Position numbers and translations under genes: made by a program
Origin: Gemmatimonas sp.
GTDB lineage: Bacteria; Gemmatimonadota; Gemmatimonadetes; Gemmatimonadales; Gemmatimonadaceae
Reading direction: 5' to 3'
Assembly: GCA_011390805.1 (NCBI GenBank)
Contig: JAABRT010000011.1
Location: 1-64,000 of the forward strand
DNA: 64,000 nucleotides
The notes under the pieces: generated by a model
What the model saw: the letters and a program-made list of their open reading frames with translations, nothing else
What the model was told of the DNA's origin: nothing
Databases searched by the model: none
Part shown: positions 52,470 through 62,279 of the stretch, piece after piece
How the letters are laid out: each line of letters begins with the position of its first letter
Position numbering within the stretch: the stretch's first letter is position 1

Positions 52470-55282
52470 TGGATTCGACAGCACGCACCTCGCCCACAGA
52501 CACCCTGGACCACCCGCTGCGCGAGGACATCCGCCTGCTGGGACGTCTGCTGGGCGACACGCTGCGTGAACAGGAAGGCGACCTGGTATTTGAGCTCGTG
52601 GAATCGGTGCGACGGGCGGCGGTGCGCTTCGCGCGGGAGGGCAACGCAGACGATCGGGCAGCGCTCAGTGAAATGCTCGACGATCTCCCGGAAAAGACGA
52701 TGCTCTCGGTGGTGCGGGCCTTTACGTACTTTCTGCAACTCGCCAACATCGCCGAAGATGCACATCAACTCAGGCAGACACGGGAACAGGAGCTGAGTGA
52801 ACGGCCGGCGGAGCAGGGAGGCTTAGAACACGTGTTACGCATGATGCAAACGCAACCACGGTTTGCCGAAAACACCGCGCACGCCGCAGAAGCGCTGCAG
52901 GAACTGTTCAACACGGCACATATTTCGCCGGTGCTCACGGCCCATCCCACCGAGGTGCAGCGCCAGAGTACACAGCGTGCACTTCAGGCCATCGGCAAGC
53001 TGCTGGAACAGCGTGATCGCGTGCAGCAAACGCCCACTGAAATGCGCGAGTCCGACGAGCAGCTGGTACAACATCTGTTGACGCTCTGGCATACACGCAT
53101 GGTGCGTCCGGAACGGCTGCACGTTACTGACGAAATAAAAAACGGTATCCGGTATTTCGAACAGACGTTTCTGACCGAGCTGCCGCGCGTGTACACGCAG
53201 ACGGAAGACGTGCTCAACCAGTTGTTCCCCGATGCAGAGTGGCACCTGCCAAGCTTTTTTCGCATCGGCAGCTGGATTGGGGGTGATCGCGATGGCAACC
53301 CCAATGTGAATGCATCGGTGTTGCGCGAAACACTTCGCCTGCAGAGTACTGCCGCCTTCACGTTTTATCTGCAGGAAGTGCACCTGCTGGGACAGGAGTT
53401 GCCACTGTCGGAAGACCTGCTTCCAGTAAGCGACCAACTCATGGCGCTTTCTGATGTTTCACCTGACCAGCAGCCGCAGCGGATCGACGAACCGTACCGC
53501 CGTGCCTTGATTGGCATTTACGCCCGCCTGTCCGCCACTGCGAGATCATTTGACCTGTCGCCTGTGGCGCGCGCATCAGCGGCAACCGTGGAGCCGTATG
53601 CAAACGTCGCGGCGTTTTCTGCGGATCTGACCACAATTCGTGACTCGTTGACCAGCAATCACGTGGGTCGTCTGGCTGCGGGCCGGCTTCGCCGTCTCAT
53701 TCGCGCAGTGGATGTATTTGGATTTCACCTCGCGCCGGTGGACTTGCGGCAGAACGCCGACGTGCATGAGCGGGTGGTTGCGGAGTTGCTGCGGCGAGCC
53801 GGTGTGCACGCGCAGTACACATCGCTGAGCGAAGACGAGCGCATTGCACTCCTGCACGGTGAACTCACGGGCACGCGCCCGCTGTATGCGTCATATCTGC
53901 AATACAGCGATGAGACACGGGGTGAGTTGGAGATTGTCTTTGCTGCCGCCGAGCTGCGGGCACGCTTCGGGGCGGACGCGTTGCCTCACTACATCATTTC
54001 CAAATGCGACGGGGTATCTGATCTGCTGGAAGTCGCGCTGCTGCTCAAAGAGGCGGCGCTCATGCGCGGTGGCGAGGCACCGTCGTTGTCCATGCAGATC
54101 ATTCCGCTGTTTGAAACAATTCAGGACCTGCGGCAGGCAGCGGCCACCATGCGCGCTGCGTTTACACTGCCTTTGTATCGTGCGCTTGTGACCTCGCTTG
54201 GAAACGAGCACGAGGTCATGCTCGGCTATTCGGACAGCAACAAGGACGGTGGGTTTCTGACGTCTGGCTGGGAGTTGTACAAAGCCGAGCTGGCGCTCAT
54301 GCATGTGTTTCAGGAGCACGGTGTGCGCATGCGACTGTTTCATGGTCGCGGCGGTTCGGTGGGACGTGGTGGTGGACCAAGCTATCAGGCCGTGCTTGCG
54401 CAGCCCGCCGGAGTAGTACGCGGACAGATACGGGTGACTGAGCAAGGTGAAGTGATTACGTCCAAGTACTCCACACCGGCAGTCGGCCGCAGAAACCTTG
54501 AGCGATTGCTGGCGGCCACCATGGAAGCCACGTTTTCCGATGCAGAAAACGCCGACCAACCGACTGCCGCGTTCCATCCAGTCATGGATCGCCTGTCGGC
54601 GCTCGCATTTGATGCCTATCGGCAGTTGGTGTACGAAACACCGGGCTTCACGCAGTACTTCCATGAATCAACGCCGTTGTCGGAAATCGCTACACTCAAC
54701 ATCGGCAGTCGCCCGTCGTCGCGTGCGACATCGGGGCGCATTGAAGATCTGCGCGCCATTCCGTGGGTATTTTCGTGGGCGCAGTGTCGTGTTTTGCTCC
54801 CCGGTTGGTACGGCTTCGGCAGTGCGGTGAACGCGTGGCTGGACGAGACGCCGAGCGGTATGGACACACTGCAGCGCATGGCCCGGACGTGGCCGTTTTT
54901 TCGCATGCTGCTCTCGAACATGGATATGGTGTTGGGCAAGTCTGACATGGCGGTCGCGTCACGCTACGCCGAACTGGTGTCCGATGTCGGGTTGCGCAAG
55001 CAGATTTTCGGCACCATCGAAGCCGAGTGGCGTCGCACACGCGATGCGTTGCTCGCGATCACCGGGCAAACGTACCTGTTGGCGGATAACCCCACGCTTG
55101 AGCGTTCATTCGCCAATCGCGTCCCCTACATGGATCCGCTCAATCACCTGCAGATCGCGCTGTTGCGTCGTCATCGGGCGCAGGCACAATCGCCCGATGG
55201 TAGAGAGCCGGAAAATCGCGTTGAGCGCGGAATCCATCTCACGATCAACGGTATTTCGGCGGGACTGCGCAACAGCGGCTGA
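52469..55282 (+). CDS. ppc: Phosphoenolpyruvate carboxylase
   Basis: This full-length 937-residue PEP carboxylase makes oxaloacetate from PEP and bicarbonate to refill the TCA cycle. Key motifs are intact: VLTAHPTEVQRQSTQ with catalytic His159, GSWIGGDRDGNPNV, LGYSDSNKDGGFLTSGWELY (Lys/Arg at the active site), FHGRGGSVGRGGGPSYQAVL (the mobile Gly-rich loop) and TSKYSTPAVGRRNLE. The C-terminus is GLRNSG, close to the usual GLRNTG. The start overlaps the M28 peptidase stop by one base. Confidence 0.97.
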   Translation: MDSTARTSPTDTLDHPLREDIRLLGRLLGDTLREQEGDLVFELVESVRRAAVRFAREGNADDRAALSEMLDDLPEKTMLSVVRAFTYFLQLANIAEDAHQLRQTREQELSERPAEQGGLEHVLRMMQTQPRFAENTAHAAEALQELFNTAHISPVLTAHPTEVQRQSTQRALQAIGKLLEQRDRVQQTPTEMRESDEQLVQHLLTLWHTRMVRPERLHVTDEIKNGIRYFEQTFLTELPRVYTQTEDVLNQLFPDAEWHLPSFFRIGSWIGGDRDGNPNVNASVLRETLRLQSTAAFTFYLQEVHLLGQELPLSEDLLPVSDQLMALSDVSPDQQPQRIDEPYRRALIGIYARLSATARSFDLSPVARASAATVEPYANVAAFSADLTTIRDSLTSNHVGRLAAGRLRRLIRAVDVFGFHLAPVDLRQNADVHERVVAELLRRAGVHAQYTSLSEDERIALLHGELTGTRPLYASYLQYSDETRGELEIVFAAAELRARFGADALPHYIISKCDGVSDLLEVALLLKEAALMRGGEAPSLSMQIIPLFETIQDLRQAAATMRAAFTLPLYRALVTSLGNEHEVMLGYSDSNKDGGFLTSGWELYKAELALMHVFQEHGVRMRLFHGRGGSVGRGGGPSYQAVLAQPAGVVRGQIRVTEQGEVITSKYSTPAVGRRNLERLLAATMEATFSDAENADQPTAAFHPVMDRLSALAFDAYRQLVYETPGFTQYFHESTPLSEIATLNIGSRPSSRATSGRIEDLRAIPWVFSWAQCRVLLPGWYGFGSAVNAWLDETPSGMDTLQRMARTWPFFRMLLSNMDMVLGKSDMAVASRYAELVSDVGLRKQIFGTIEAEWRRTRDALLAITGQTYLLADNPTLERSFANRVPYMDPLNHLQIALLRRHRAQAQSPDGREPENRVERGIHLTINGISAGLRNSG

Positions 55283-55348
55283 CCCGGCGACCAGCCTCAT
55301 CCACTGGGCCCCCGCCGCCGCGCCATGGCAGGTGTCCCTGCGCTGCCG

Positions 55349-56068
55349 CTACGCCGCCGCGACAAAGGCGCAGCCATTCTCCTGCGCCAGCGTCAGCCCG
55401 AAAATGCCGTTGGGTTGCATGATCACGCCGGGCAGTACCATGGACATTGCCTTCTCACGGGCGGCCGGGTTGCCCAGTTTGTCACGCTTTGCCACAAGAG
55501 ACACCATCGCATTAAACGCCATGGCGCACGCCAACACCACGGTCCCTCGTTCCATCTGCTTGTGCAGCGCCAGATTGGCGAAGGTCGGCGGCAACTGATC
55601 GTCCTCGGCCGTCATGAGAACCGGATTGCGGCGCGTTTTCTTTTCGGTCAGTGGATGCATCACTTTGTTCAGCTTCGCCACGTCGTAGCTGTCCCAGAAC
55701 TCCTGTGTCATGATGAACGGAATCGCCGAGTGGCGAATCACGAGCACCGGGCTGAGATCCTCAGGCTGCGCGCCCCGCAAATCACGATAGTGATTGCACC
55801 ACAAACCGGCGCGCCATACTCCACTGCCTCCGGTCAGCTCAGGTACATCAAAAACCGCCTTGTATTTACCTGTAAGCTTCTGCGGCCAGCTGGTGTCAAA
55901 CTGCCCCTGCACTGCGGGCCGATCGAGGGCCCGCGCGATTTCCCGCACCGACTCACCAGCCGAGGTGTGCGACTCCGGGGATTGTGCGTGCAGGGCAGAC
56001 GGCAGCGCGGCCAGCGCGACGCCACCGACGGAGAGATGCGTGAGAAACTGACGACGGTCGCTGGGCAT
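55349..56068 (-). CDS. Tat-exported conserved protein of unknown function
   Basis: ATG 56068 gives 239 residues with a twin-arginine signal ([20 protein letters not shown]). The mature part has a pattern I recall from a widespread Tat-exported family: [20 protein letters not shown], then [20 protein letters not shown] and, near the end, [20 protein letters not shown] plus a single late Cys (NGCAFVAAA). The last part resembles DsrE-like folds. The function is unknown. It converges with ppc and is divergent from the M24 gene. Confidence 0.75.
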   Translation of the reverse strand: MPSDRRQFLTHLSVGGVALAALPSALHAQSPESHTSAGESVREIARALDRPAVQGQFDTSWPQKLTGKYKAVFDVPELTGGSGVWRAGLWCNHYRDLRGAQPEDLSPVLVIRHSAIPFIMTQEFWDSYDVAKLNKVMHPLTEKKTRRNPVLMTAEDDQLPPTFANLALHKQMERGTVVLACAMAFNAMVSLVAKRDKLGNPAAREKAMSMVLPGVIMQPNGIFGLTLAQENGCAFVAAA

Positions 56069-56218
56069 GCGGGCTCCAAGGGAATCAAGAGGGAGCTGCA
56101 TTCTAGCATCACGACAAGGTTTCGTCGAATGGGGCACTCTGGTTGGCCCCCGCTGGCACGAGGTGCAGATTCCTCAGTAACCATCCCGTCTGCAACCCGT
56201 CTTTTGATCCAGTCGCGC

Positions 56219-57637
56219 ATGTCTTCACTTACCGCTTTCGCCCGCCACGCCGTGCCTGGGGCGCCGCTTCTGGCGCTGATGCTCCTGTTGCCAACGCACA
56301 ACGTGCTTCGCGCCCAGTCTCCCGTTCGTGTAAGCGAAGCGTCGGCACTCTTGCCGTGGTCAGAGCAAATATCCGTTCGCGAGTCATGGCTGGAAAAGCG
56401 ACATGCCATGCTGCTGCCCATGATGCGGCGTCACAATATCGGCATGTGGATTGTGGTGAACGAAGAGTTTCACGATGATCCACTCACCCAGTACATCGCA
56501 CCGCCTCGGCCGTACACCGGTAACCGGGACATCTTTGTTTTCATTGATGGCGGTAGTGCCGGACTCAAGAAGTACGCGATCACCGGCTACACCGAAGAAA
56601 ATCTCACGCGCTTTTTTGACGCACCGAGCGATGAGCCGCGTCCACCGGCAGCCACGCTGCGTGAACTGTACCAGACGTGGAAGCCGGCCACGATTGGTTT
56701 GGGCATCCGTGGACGTCGCGGACAGACGCGATCACTCGGCTACGACGCGCACCGGTTTCTCGCCGAGACGCTGGGCGAAGAAGCGGAAGCGAAGTTTACC
56801 AGCGCCAGTGATCTGATTGAGGAGTATCTGGACACGCGGTTACCAGAGGAAATGGAGCACTACCGAACCGCGGTGTCAGTGACTGAAGCGATTGTGAAGC
56901 GTGCCTTGTCAAACGATGTCATTACACCGGGGCGCACCACCGTGGGCGATGTGCGGAACGCACTGTTTGACATGCTGTGGGCCGCGGGCGTGCGCACCTG
57001 GTTCCAGCCTGATCTGCGCGTGCAGCGTGTCGGTTCCGATATTGCCACGTCACGCGGGTTTCTGGCGGTGGCGCCGGAAAGCACGACGATTGTTGCCGGT
57101 GATGTCGTACACATTGATTTCGGCATTACGTACATGGGCTTTGACACCGACTGGCAGAAAATGGCCTACGTGCTCAAGCCGGGCGAGACGGAAGCACCAG
57201 CCGGACTGCGCAAGGCGATGGCCAACAGCAATACGTTGCAGGATGCGCTTATGCTGCGACATGCGCGGCCCGGACTGACGGCGGGAAGCGTGTTTAACGC
57301 CACGATGGCCGAAATGCGCGAGCGGGGTATTGAAGCTATGATCTATTCGCATCCCATTGGAGCGCAGGGGCACGGTCTTGGCGCGTCGATTGACTTCCGT
57401 AGCCCGCTGCGCAGCGACACCACCACGCAGAACTCGCGGCTTCGTGCCAACTCCTACATCTCGATTGAACTCAACACGGCGACGGTCATCCCCGAGTGGA
57501 ACGACAAGAAGCTCTTCGTCATGTTTGAAGACGACGCGTATCTCACCGACCAGGGCTACCGGTTCTTTCGCCCTCGTCAGGAGTCGTTTTACCTGATTCG
57601 TTCAGATGCTGCCGCACTTCGCCCGCTGCAGCCGTGA
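56219..57637 (+). CDS. Secreted M24-family peptidase homologue (Xaa-Pro peptidase-like)
   Basis: ATG 56219 ([20 protein letters not shown]) gives 472 residues with a signal peptide ([17 protein letters not shown]); the frame is open far upstream but only as antisense of the Tat gene. It has a creatinase-like N-terminal domain and a pita-bread C-terminal domain. Metal ligands are visible in [20 protein letters not shown] (two Asp), [13 protein letters not shown] (His) and [15 protein letters not shown] (Glu). Such enzymes cleave X-Pro bonds. Its stop overlaps the VF530 gene start (GTGA). Confidence 0.86.
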   Translation: MSSLTAFARHAVPGAPLLALMLLLPTHNVLRAQSPVRVSEASALLPWSEQISVRESWLEKRHAMLLPMMRRHNIGMWIVVNEEFHDDPLTQYIAPPRPYTGNRDIFVFIDGGSAGLKKYAITGYTEENLTRFFDAPSDEPRPPAATLRELYQTWKPATIGLGIRGRRGQTRSLGYDAHRFLAETLGEEAEAKFTSASDLIEEYLDTRLPEEMEHYRTAVSVTEAIVKRALSNDVITPGRTTVGDVRNALFDMLWAAGVRTWFQPDLRVQRVGSDIATSRGFLAVAPESTTIVAGDVVHIDFGITYMGFDTDWQKMAYVLKPGETEAPAGLRKAMANSNTLQDALMLRHARPGLTAGSVFNATMAEMRERGIEAMIYSHPIGAQGHGLGASIDFRSPLRSDTTTQNSRLRANSYISIELNTATVIPEWNDKKLFVMFEDDAYLTDQGYRFFRPRQESFYLIRSDAAALRPLQP

Positions 57638-57891
57638 GCACGCCGTCCAATCCCAATCCGTTGCACGGCATCACGCTGCAGCACATGATCGAGCATCTGG
57701 TGGAGCGTTACGGATGGGACGGGCTGGGTGATCGCATCACCATTCGCTGCTTTACGCATGATCCCAGCGTACCGTCGTCACTCAAGTTTCTGCGGAAAAC
57801 ACCGTGGGCGCGGGCAAAGGTAGAATCGCTGTACATGCATTCCGTAGCGCACCCGCGCAAATCACAGACGACGCCTTCACCGCAGAGCTGA
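57634..57891 (+). CDS. VF530-family small protein (DUF2132)
   Basis: GTG 57634 overlaps the upstream TGA; 85 residues. [20 protein letters not shown], then [20 protein letters not shown] and [20 protein letters not shown] are the VF530 pattern almost throughout. The structure of a family member has been described as DNA-binding-like, but the role is not known. The C-terminal tail is Ser/Thr/Pro-rich. Its TGA overlaps the GH3 gene ATG (TGATG), making a tightly coupled three-gene run with the M24 gene. Confidence 0.88.
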   Translation: MSTPSNPNPLHGITLQHMIEHLVERYGWDGLGDRITIRCFTHDPSVPSSLKFLRKTPWARAKVESLYMHSVAHPRKSQTTPSPQS

Positions 57892-59780
57892 TGACACTCC
57901 GGTCTGCCGCTGCCTCACTTCTGACTATCGTTTCGCCAGCACGCCGTCATATCGCAGCATGGCTGGTGGCGCTCGCCGTACTGCCGCCTGCAGCGCCGGC
58001 AGAAGCTCAGTCAACGCGCGAGCCGCAAGTGAATGCCGCCACCGTCTGGGCCGACTCTGTACTGGCAACGTTGTCGTTGCAACAGAAAGCTGCACAAATG
58101 GTCTGGGTATGGACGCTGGGTGACTACAGCGCCGCCGATGCACCATCGTTTCTCAACATGCAGCGTCTGATTCGCGATCATGAACTGGGCGGAGCCATTG
58201 TCTCGGTAGGCGGACCACTTGATATCGCAGCGAAAACCAACGCTCTGCAGCGCGCCGCCCCCCTGCCGCTGCTGATAGGTGCCGACTTCGAAACCGGCGC
58301 GGCGTTCCGGGCGCGTGGTGGATGGTTCCTGCCCAATGCCATTGAACTCGGCGGTGCAACCTCCTTCCCGTATCAGATGGGCATTGGTGCCACACGCGAT
58401 ACCGCGCTGGCGTACCAGATGGGACGTGTGACAGCGATTGAAGGACGCGCACTCGGTGTGCACATGGGCTTTGCTCCCGTGCTCGATGTCAACAACAATC
58501 CCAAGAACCCGGTCATCAGCGCACGGTCCTTCGGCGAAGATCCGGCGTGGGTTGCAACGCTTGGCGCGGCCTTTATCCGGGGCATGCAGGATGCCGGCAT
58601 GATGGCCACGGCAAAACACTTTCCCGGCCACGGAGATACGGAGCAGAACTCGCATCTTGAGCTGTCGCGTGTGAACGTCTCACGCGCCAGACTCGACAGC
58701 GTAGAGTTGCGTCCGTTCCGCGCAGCGATCAAGGCCGGAGTCAGCGCTGTGATGACATTTCACGGGGACCTGCCGGCGCTCGACAGCACACAGACCGCAG
58801 CCACACTCAGCCGCAGGGTGATGACAGACCTGCTGCGACGCGAGATGGGCTTTGATGGTTTGTTGGTTACCGACGCTCTCGACATGAACGGCGTGCTGGG
58901 TGACATGACGATGGCTGAAGCCACGCAGCGCGCCGTTGAAGCGGGTAACGATGTCCTGCTCATGCCAACCGATGTTCGCGTGGCCATTCAGGCCGTGGTG
59001 GACGGTGTCGCACAGCGCCGTTTCACGGTGGCGCGGGTTGATTCGTCGGTTCGCAAACTGCTGGTCGCGAAACACGCCATGGGATTGCACCGCAAACGCA
59101 CCGTTGAGCTGGATTCGGTTGCGACGCGAGTCGGTATTTCCCAACACATGGATATCGCGCAAACGGCGGCCGAGCGTGCGGTCACCCTGGTGCACGATGA
59201 GACAGCGCTCGTTCCGCTCACACAAGCGGCGCAGCGTCGTCTCGTGAGCATCACCGTGTCACCTCGCGCCGATCTGAGTGCCGGCCGCCGCTTTGATGCG
59301 GAGCTCAAAACCAGTTTCCCGCAACTGCTGTCGCTCACGCTGAGCCCGGAAACGGTGGCCGATCAGACCGCCGGCGCAGCGGCCAGCGGCACGGGCACAT
59401 ATCGCGTGAATCCACAGCCCACGTTGCTGCCGGCGTCGGTGCAGAACGCGCTGCAGATTGCCGGCAGTGCCGATGTGGTCATTGTGTCGAGCTACATCGG
59501 TGCAAGCACCAATACCGCAAGCCTGGCAGCGACAGGCGGCTTGCCGGAGCTGATCACCGGATTGCGCAGCGCCGGGGCGAAGGTCGTACTGGTGTCCTTT
59601 CTGAATCCGTATCTCGCACAGGGGTTGCCGGTGGTAGACGCACACCTCATTGCGTGGAGTCCATTCACACTTTCGCAACGCGCAGCCGCGCGTGCACTGC
59701 TCGGCAAGGCGCCGATTACCGGGTTGCTGCCGATCACGATTCCCGGAGTGGCGGAGTTCGGGGAGGGCGTGCGCCGGTAA
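57891..59780 (+). CDS. Secreted GH3 beta-N-acetylhexosaminidase (NagZ-like)
   Basis: ATG 57891 gives 629 residues with a long signal peptide ending near PAAPAEAQ. The GH3 N-terminal barrel carries the NagZ-type motif ATAKHFPGHGDTEQNSHLEL, whose His/Asp loop is the hallmark of N-acetylglucosaminidases. The nucleophile region is LLVTDALDMNGVLG (Asp328). The C-terminal ~220 residues form the alpha/beta sandwich seen in two-domain GH3 enzymes. It likely trims GlcNAc from peptidoglycan or chitin fragments in the periplasm. A hairpin terminator follows. Confidence 0.88.
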   Translation: MTLRSAAASLLTIVSPARRHIAAWLVALAVLPPAAPAEAQSTREPQVNAATVWADSVLATLSLQQKAAQMVWVWTLGDYSAADAPSFLNMQRLIRDHELGGAIVSVGGPLDIAAKTNALQRAAPLPLLIGADFETGAAFRARGGWFLPNAIELGGATSFPYQMGIGATRDTALAYQMGRVTAIEGRALGVHMGFAPVLDVNNNPKNPVISARSFGEDPAWVATLGAAFIRGMQDAGMMATAKHFPGHGDTEQNSHLELSRVNVSRARLDSVELRPFRAAIKAGVSAVMTFHGDLPALDSTQTAATLSRRVMTDLLRREMGFDGLLVTDALDMNGVLGDMTMAEATQRAVEAGNDVLLMPTDVRVAIQAVVDGVAQRRFTVARVDSSVRKLLVAKHAMGLHRKRTVELDSVATRVGISQHMDIAQTAAERAVTLVHDETALVPLTQAAQRRLVSITVSPRADLSAGRRFDAELKTSFPQLLSLTLSPETVADQTAGAAASGTGTYRVNPQPTLLPASVQNALQIAGSADVVIVSSYIGASTNTASLAATGGLPELITGLRSAGAKVVLVSFLNPYLAQGLPVVDAHLIAWSPFTLSQRAAARALLGKAPITGLLPITIPGVAEFGEGVRR

Positions 59781-59794
59781 TTGCTTGCGCGGGC

Positions 59795-59817
59795 CGCAGC
59801 GATCGCGAATCGCTGTG
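59795..59817 (+). terminator. Hairpin after the GH3 gene
   Basis: CAGCGAT (59797-59803) and ATCGCTG (59809-59815) pair perfectly around a 5-base loop, and the stem extends by a wobble and one more pair. It lies 14 bases after the stop and separates the GH3 operon from the CHAT gene. There is no T tract. Confidence 0.5.
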
Positions 59818-59915
59818 ACTGAGCAGAACCCCACATCCTTGCCAGCAACCTGTTCGCTTGCCAGCAGACTGTGTGAGTCGTAACGTCACGCTCCCGCCCC
59901 CTTTGCGAGGAGTGC

Positions 59916-62234
59916 ATGCCAGCCAGGGTTCGCCGAAAGACCAATGCAAAGAAGCGTTCACCGGCCAAGAACAGGCCGGTCGCGATACACGCTGTTCAGT
60001 TTGTGCTGCCGGACGGCACGGCACTTGGTTGGAGTGGAGTAGCAGACGACACGATTCTGCACCAACCGGAGTTCCAGCGCGTGGCGGTGAACTGGGCGTA
60101 CATCGTGCGCAATCGCAGGCGCTGGGCCGAGCGTGATGATACGGTGCACGATCAGGCCCGGCGTGCCGCTGAACTGCTCGGGCAACTCGGCTTGTCATCT
60201 CACGATCGCGAGAGGCTGGCGTTTGCGGGGCACGTGGAAGTGGTGATCCCCTGGAGCGAAGCGGCGGAAGGGTGGGAGTTGCGAATATTTCCATGGGAGT
60301 ACGTGCTCAGCGCCGCAACGCGAGAGCTGCGTCGCGATCTGCCGCTCAGTGTTGTACGTCGACTGGACATTGGCACTTCTGCACGCAGCGTGCCGCTTGC
60401 TCCGCGTGTGCTCTACGTGGAAAGTGCCCCCGGCGCACTCGCCGAGCGCTATGACTTCAGCGGCGAACGTGCGGTCGTGGAGGCCAATCTCACGCCACAG
60501 GTCTTTGAGGCACTTATCAATCCCACCCGGGCTGAACTGGCGTTCAAGGTCGCTGCGTTTTTGCCGGACATCGTTCACCTCGCCGGATTCGATACACATC
60601 AGGGATTGAGCGTACTCGACAGCAGCCCGGTTCAGGACGAACCGTCGGATGGCTACTTGCTACGTGGGGCAACGGGAGCCCCCGATCCGATTGCCTGTGA
60701 AGATCTTGCGCAGGTACTCACCGGCGGGTCCATCAAACCCGCACTGGTCACGTGCAATCTTCACAACTCCGCCGGACGGATCGCACCGTTGCTGCTTGCC
60801 GCCGGGGTTGGTTCGGCGATTGGTTTTCAGGATACGTTCGACGACGGTTTGGCTGAACTGTTCTTTGGCAGCTTCTATCACGCGCTCATGCTGGCCGATG
60901 GGGATCTGGTCATGGCGTTCGACAGCGCGTGGGAGGCACTCCGTGAGCAGCCTCGGTCGGTGCAAGGATCGGGGCTTGTGTTGTGGAGCGTTTCGCCGAT
61001 GCTTGAGCCAGCCGCCGCTGCCGCATCTACGGTGAAGTCCGAGTTTGCCGACCGGATTTCACACGAACGCGCACAGGTAATTGAACCGGCTGCAACAACC
61101 GATGTCACTGAGGTACTGCAGGTCACCGTGCAGCCGCTCAAAGAGGCCAATTATTCGCTTCTGCACAACAACCGCGGACTGTTCAAGCGTTTTGTCATAC
61201 AGAAGCTCAAGCCGGGGCGGGTTGACCACCTGCGCGTCAGCGTTGAGCTGCATGTGGGAGCAGACACGTATCCGTATCGACGAAGCTTTACGCTGCAGGA
61301 GGGTCAGGTTGATCTCAATGACCTGATACGCGTTCCGCTTACCTCGTCGCTGGCACGATCACGCCACGAAGCGATGTTTACGAGTCTGTTCGTTGAAGTG
61401 CTGTGGGGCGAAGCCGGACAGGAGCGACAACTGTACCGTGATACACACCGCGTTATCATGCTGCCGGCCGATCAATGGCGTGACGACGATACGGATCGTG
61501 TCTGGCTTCCGTCGTTCGTCCTGCCGCGCGACCCGGCGGTGTCCCGCATTATTGACCGTGCACAACGCTACTTGATGGCGTTGCGTGATGACCCCACGTC
61601 GGGCTTCGATGGTTATCAGAGCATTGATGATCGCATGGAAGACCCAACCGAGTGCGTGGATCTTCAGGTGCAGGCGATCTGGTCGGCAATCGTCCACGAT
61701 TTTCAGCTCTCGTATATCAACCCTCCACCGGCATACTCCGAAGCGTCGCAACGCATTCGTACACCATCTGAGATCGTTGCGTCGGGCCGGGGCACGTGCC
61801 TTGATCTGACGCTGCTGTTGGCCGCATGCCTTGAGTTTGTGGAGATCTATCCGGTTGTCTTTCTTCTCAAGGGGCATGCGTTTCCCGGCTATTGGCGCAG
61901 TAACCGTGCACACGCTGCCTTCGTGGAAGTCACTAACGCAGAACCCGGTACAGTGGATGCTGCAGACGCACAACGCGCGACACGCAGTGCCGGACAGCGC
62001 GAAGCCTGGTACCTGCCCCGACAGGCATGGCCGGAAATGATTCAACAGGTACGCGCGGGTGATCTCGTGCCGGTCGAATCTGTAGGTCTCACATCCCACA
62101 GTGGCTTCTGGGATGCGGTCAACGCAGGTCACGAGAACCTGCAACCACGCGCCGAGTTTGATGCACTGCTCGACGTATCCCTCGCGCGCCGAAGCGGTGT
62201 AACGCCGCTGCCCATTCGCGAGGAACTGCCGTGA
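59916..62234 (+). CDS. CHAT protease fused to a DUF4011-type beta-sandwich and transglutaminase-like domain
   Basis: ATG 59916 has GAGGAG just upstream; 772 residues, no signal. A basic N-terminus precedes a CHAT (caspase-HetF-associated) peptidase domain (about 25-365): FPWEYVLSAATRELRRDLPL, catalytic His221 in DIVHLAGFDTHQG and Cys280 in PALVTCNLHNSAGR. Next is a beta-sandwich (about 400-515, LKEANYSLLHNNRGLFKRFV), then a transglutaminase-like module (about 530-665): FDGYQS, SGRGTCLDLTLLLAACLE (Cys628) and LLKGHAFPGYW (His654). The last two modules match, by memory, the front of DUF4011 defence helicases. It is coupled to the hydrolase gene. A defence or cell-death role is inference. Confidence 0.82.
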   Translation: MPARVRRKTNAKKRSPAKNRPVAIHAVQFVLPDGTALGWSGVADDTILHQPEFQRVAVNWAYIVRNRRRWAERDDTVHDQARRAAELLGQLGLSSHDRERLAFAGHVEVVIPWSEAAEGWELRIFPWEYVLSAATRELRRDLPLSVVRRLDIGTSARSVPLAPRVLYVESAPGALAERYDFSGERAVVEANLTPQVFEALINPTRAELAFKVAAFLPDIVHLAGFDTHQGLSVLDSSPVQDEPSDGYLLRGATGAPDPIACEDLAQVLTGGSIKPALVTCNLHNSAGRIAPLLLAAGVGSAIGFQDTFDDGLAELFFGSFYHALMLADGDLVMAFDSAWEALREQPRSVQGSGLVLWSVSPMLEPAAAAASTVKSEFADRISHERAQVIEPAATTDVTEVLQVTVQPLKEANYSLLHNNRGLFKRFVIQKLKPGRVDHLRVSVELHVGADTYPYRRSFTLQEGQVDLNDLIRVPLTSSLARSRHEAMFTSLFVEVLWGEAGQERQLYRDTHRVIMLPADQWRDDDTDRVWLPSFVLPRDPAVSRIIDRAQRYLMALRDDPTSGFDGYQSIDDRMEDPTECVDLQVQAIWSAIVHDFQLSYINPPPAYSEASQRIRTPSEIVASGRGTCLDLTLLLAACLEFVEIYPVVFLLKGHAFPGYWRSNRAHAAFVEVTNAEPGTVDAADAQRATRSAGQREAWYLPRQAWPEMIQQVRAGDLVPVESVGLTSHSGFWDAVNAGHENLQPRAEFDALLDVSLARRSGVTPLPIREELP

Positions 62235-62279
62235 CGCCGCTGTCCATTCGCCAGGAATTGCCGTGACACCGCTGCCTGC
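62199..62279 (+). repeat. 32-bp tandem duplication creating an 11-codon minicistron
   Basis: Copies lie at 62199-62230 and 62231-62262 (28 of 32 identical), with a partial third copy from 62263. Each repeat carries AGGA and a GTG 6 bases later. The CHAT stop overlaps GTG 62231 (GTGA). That opens a frame of 11 codons (MTPLSIRQELP, 62231-62266), whose TGA overlaps the hydrolase GTG at 62263. The peptide copies the CHAT C-terminus. Confidence 0.8.

Noticed and set aside
55325-56137. Long open frame running into the M24 peptidase gene on the plus strand
   Set aside because: It is antisense to the Tat-exported protein, has no family signal, and the M24 signal peptide starts cleanly at 56219.
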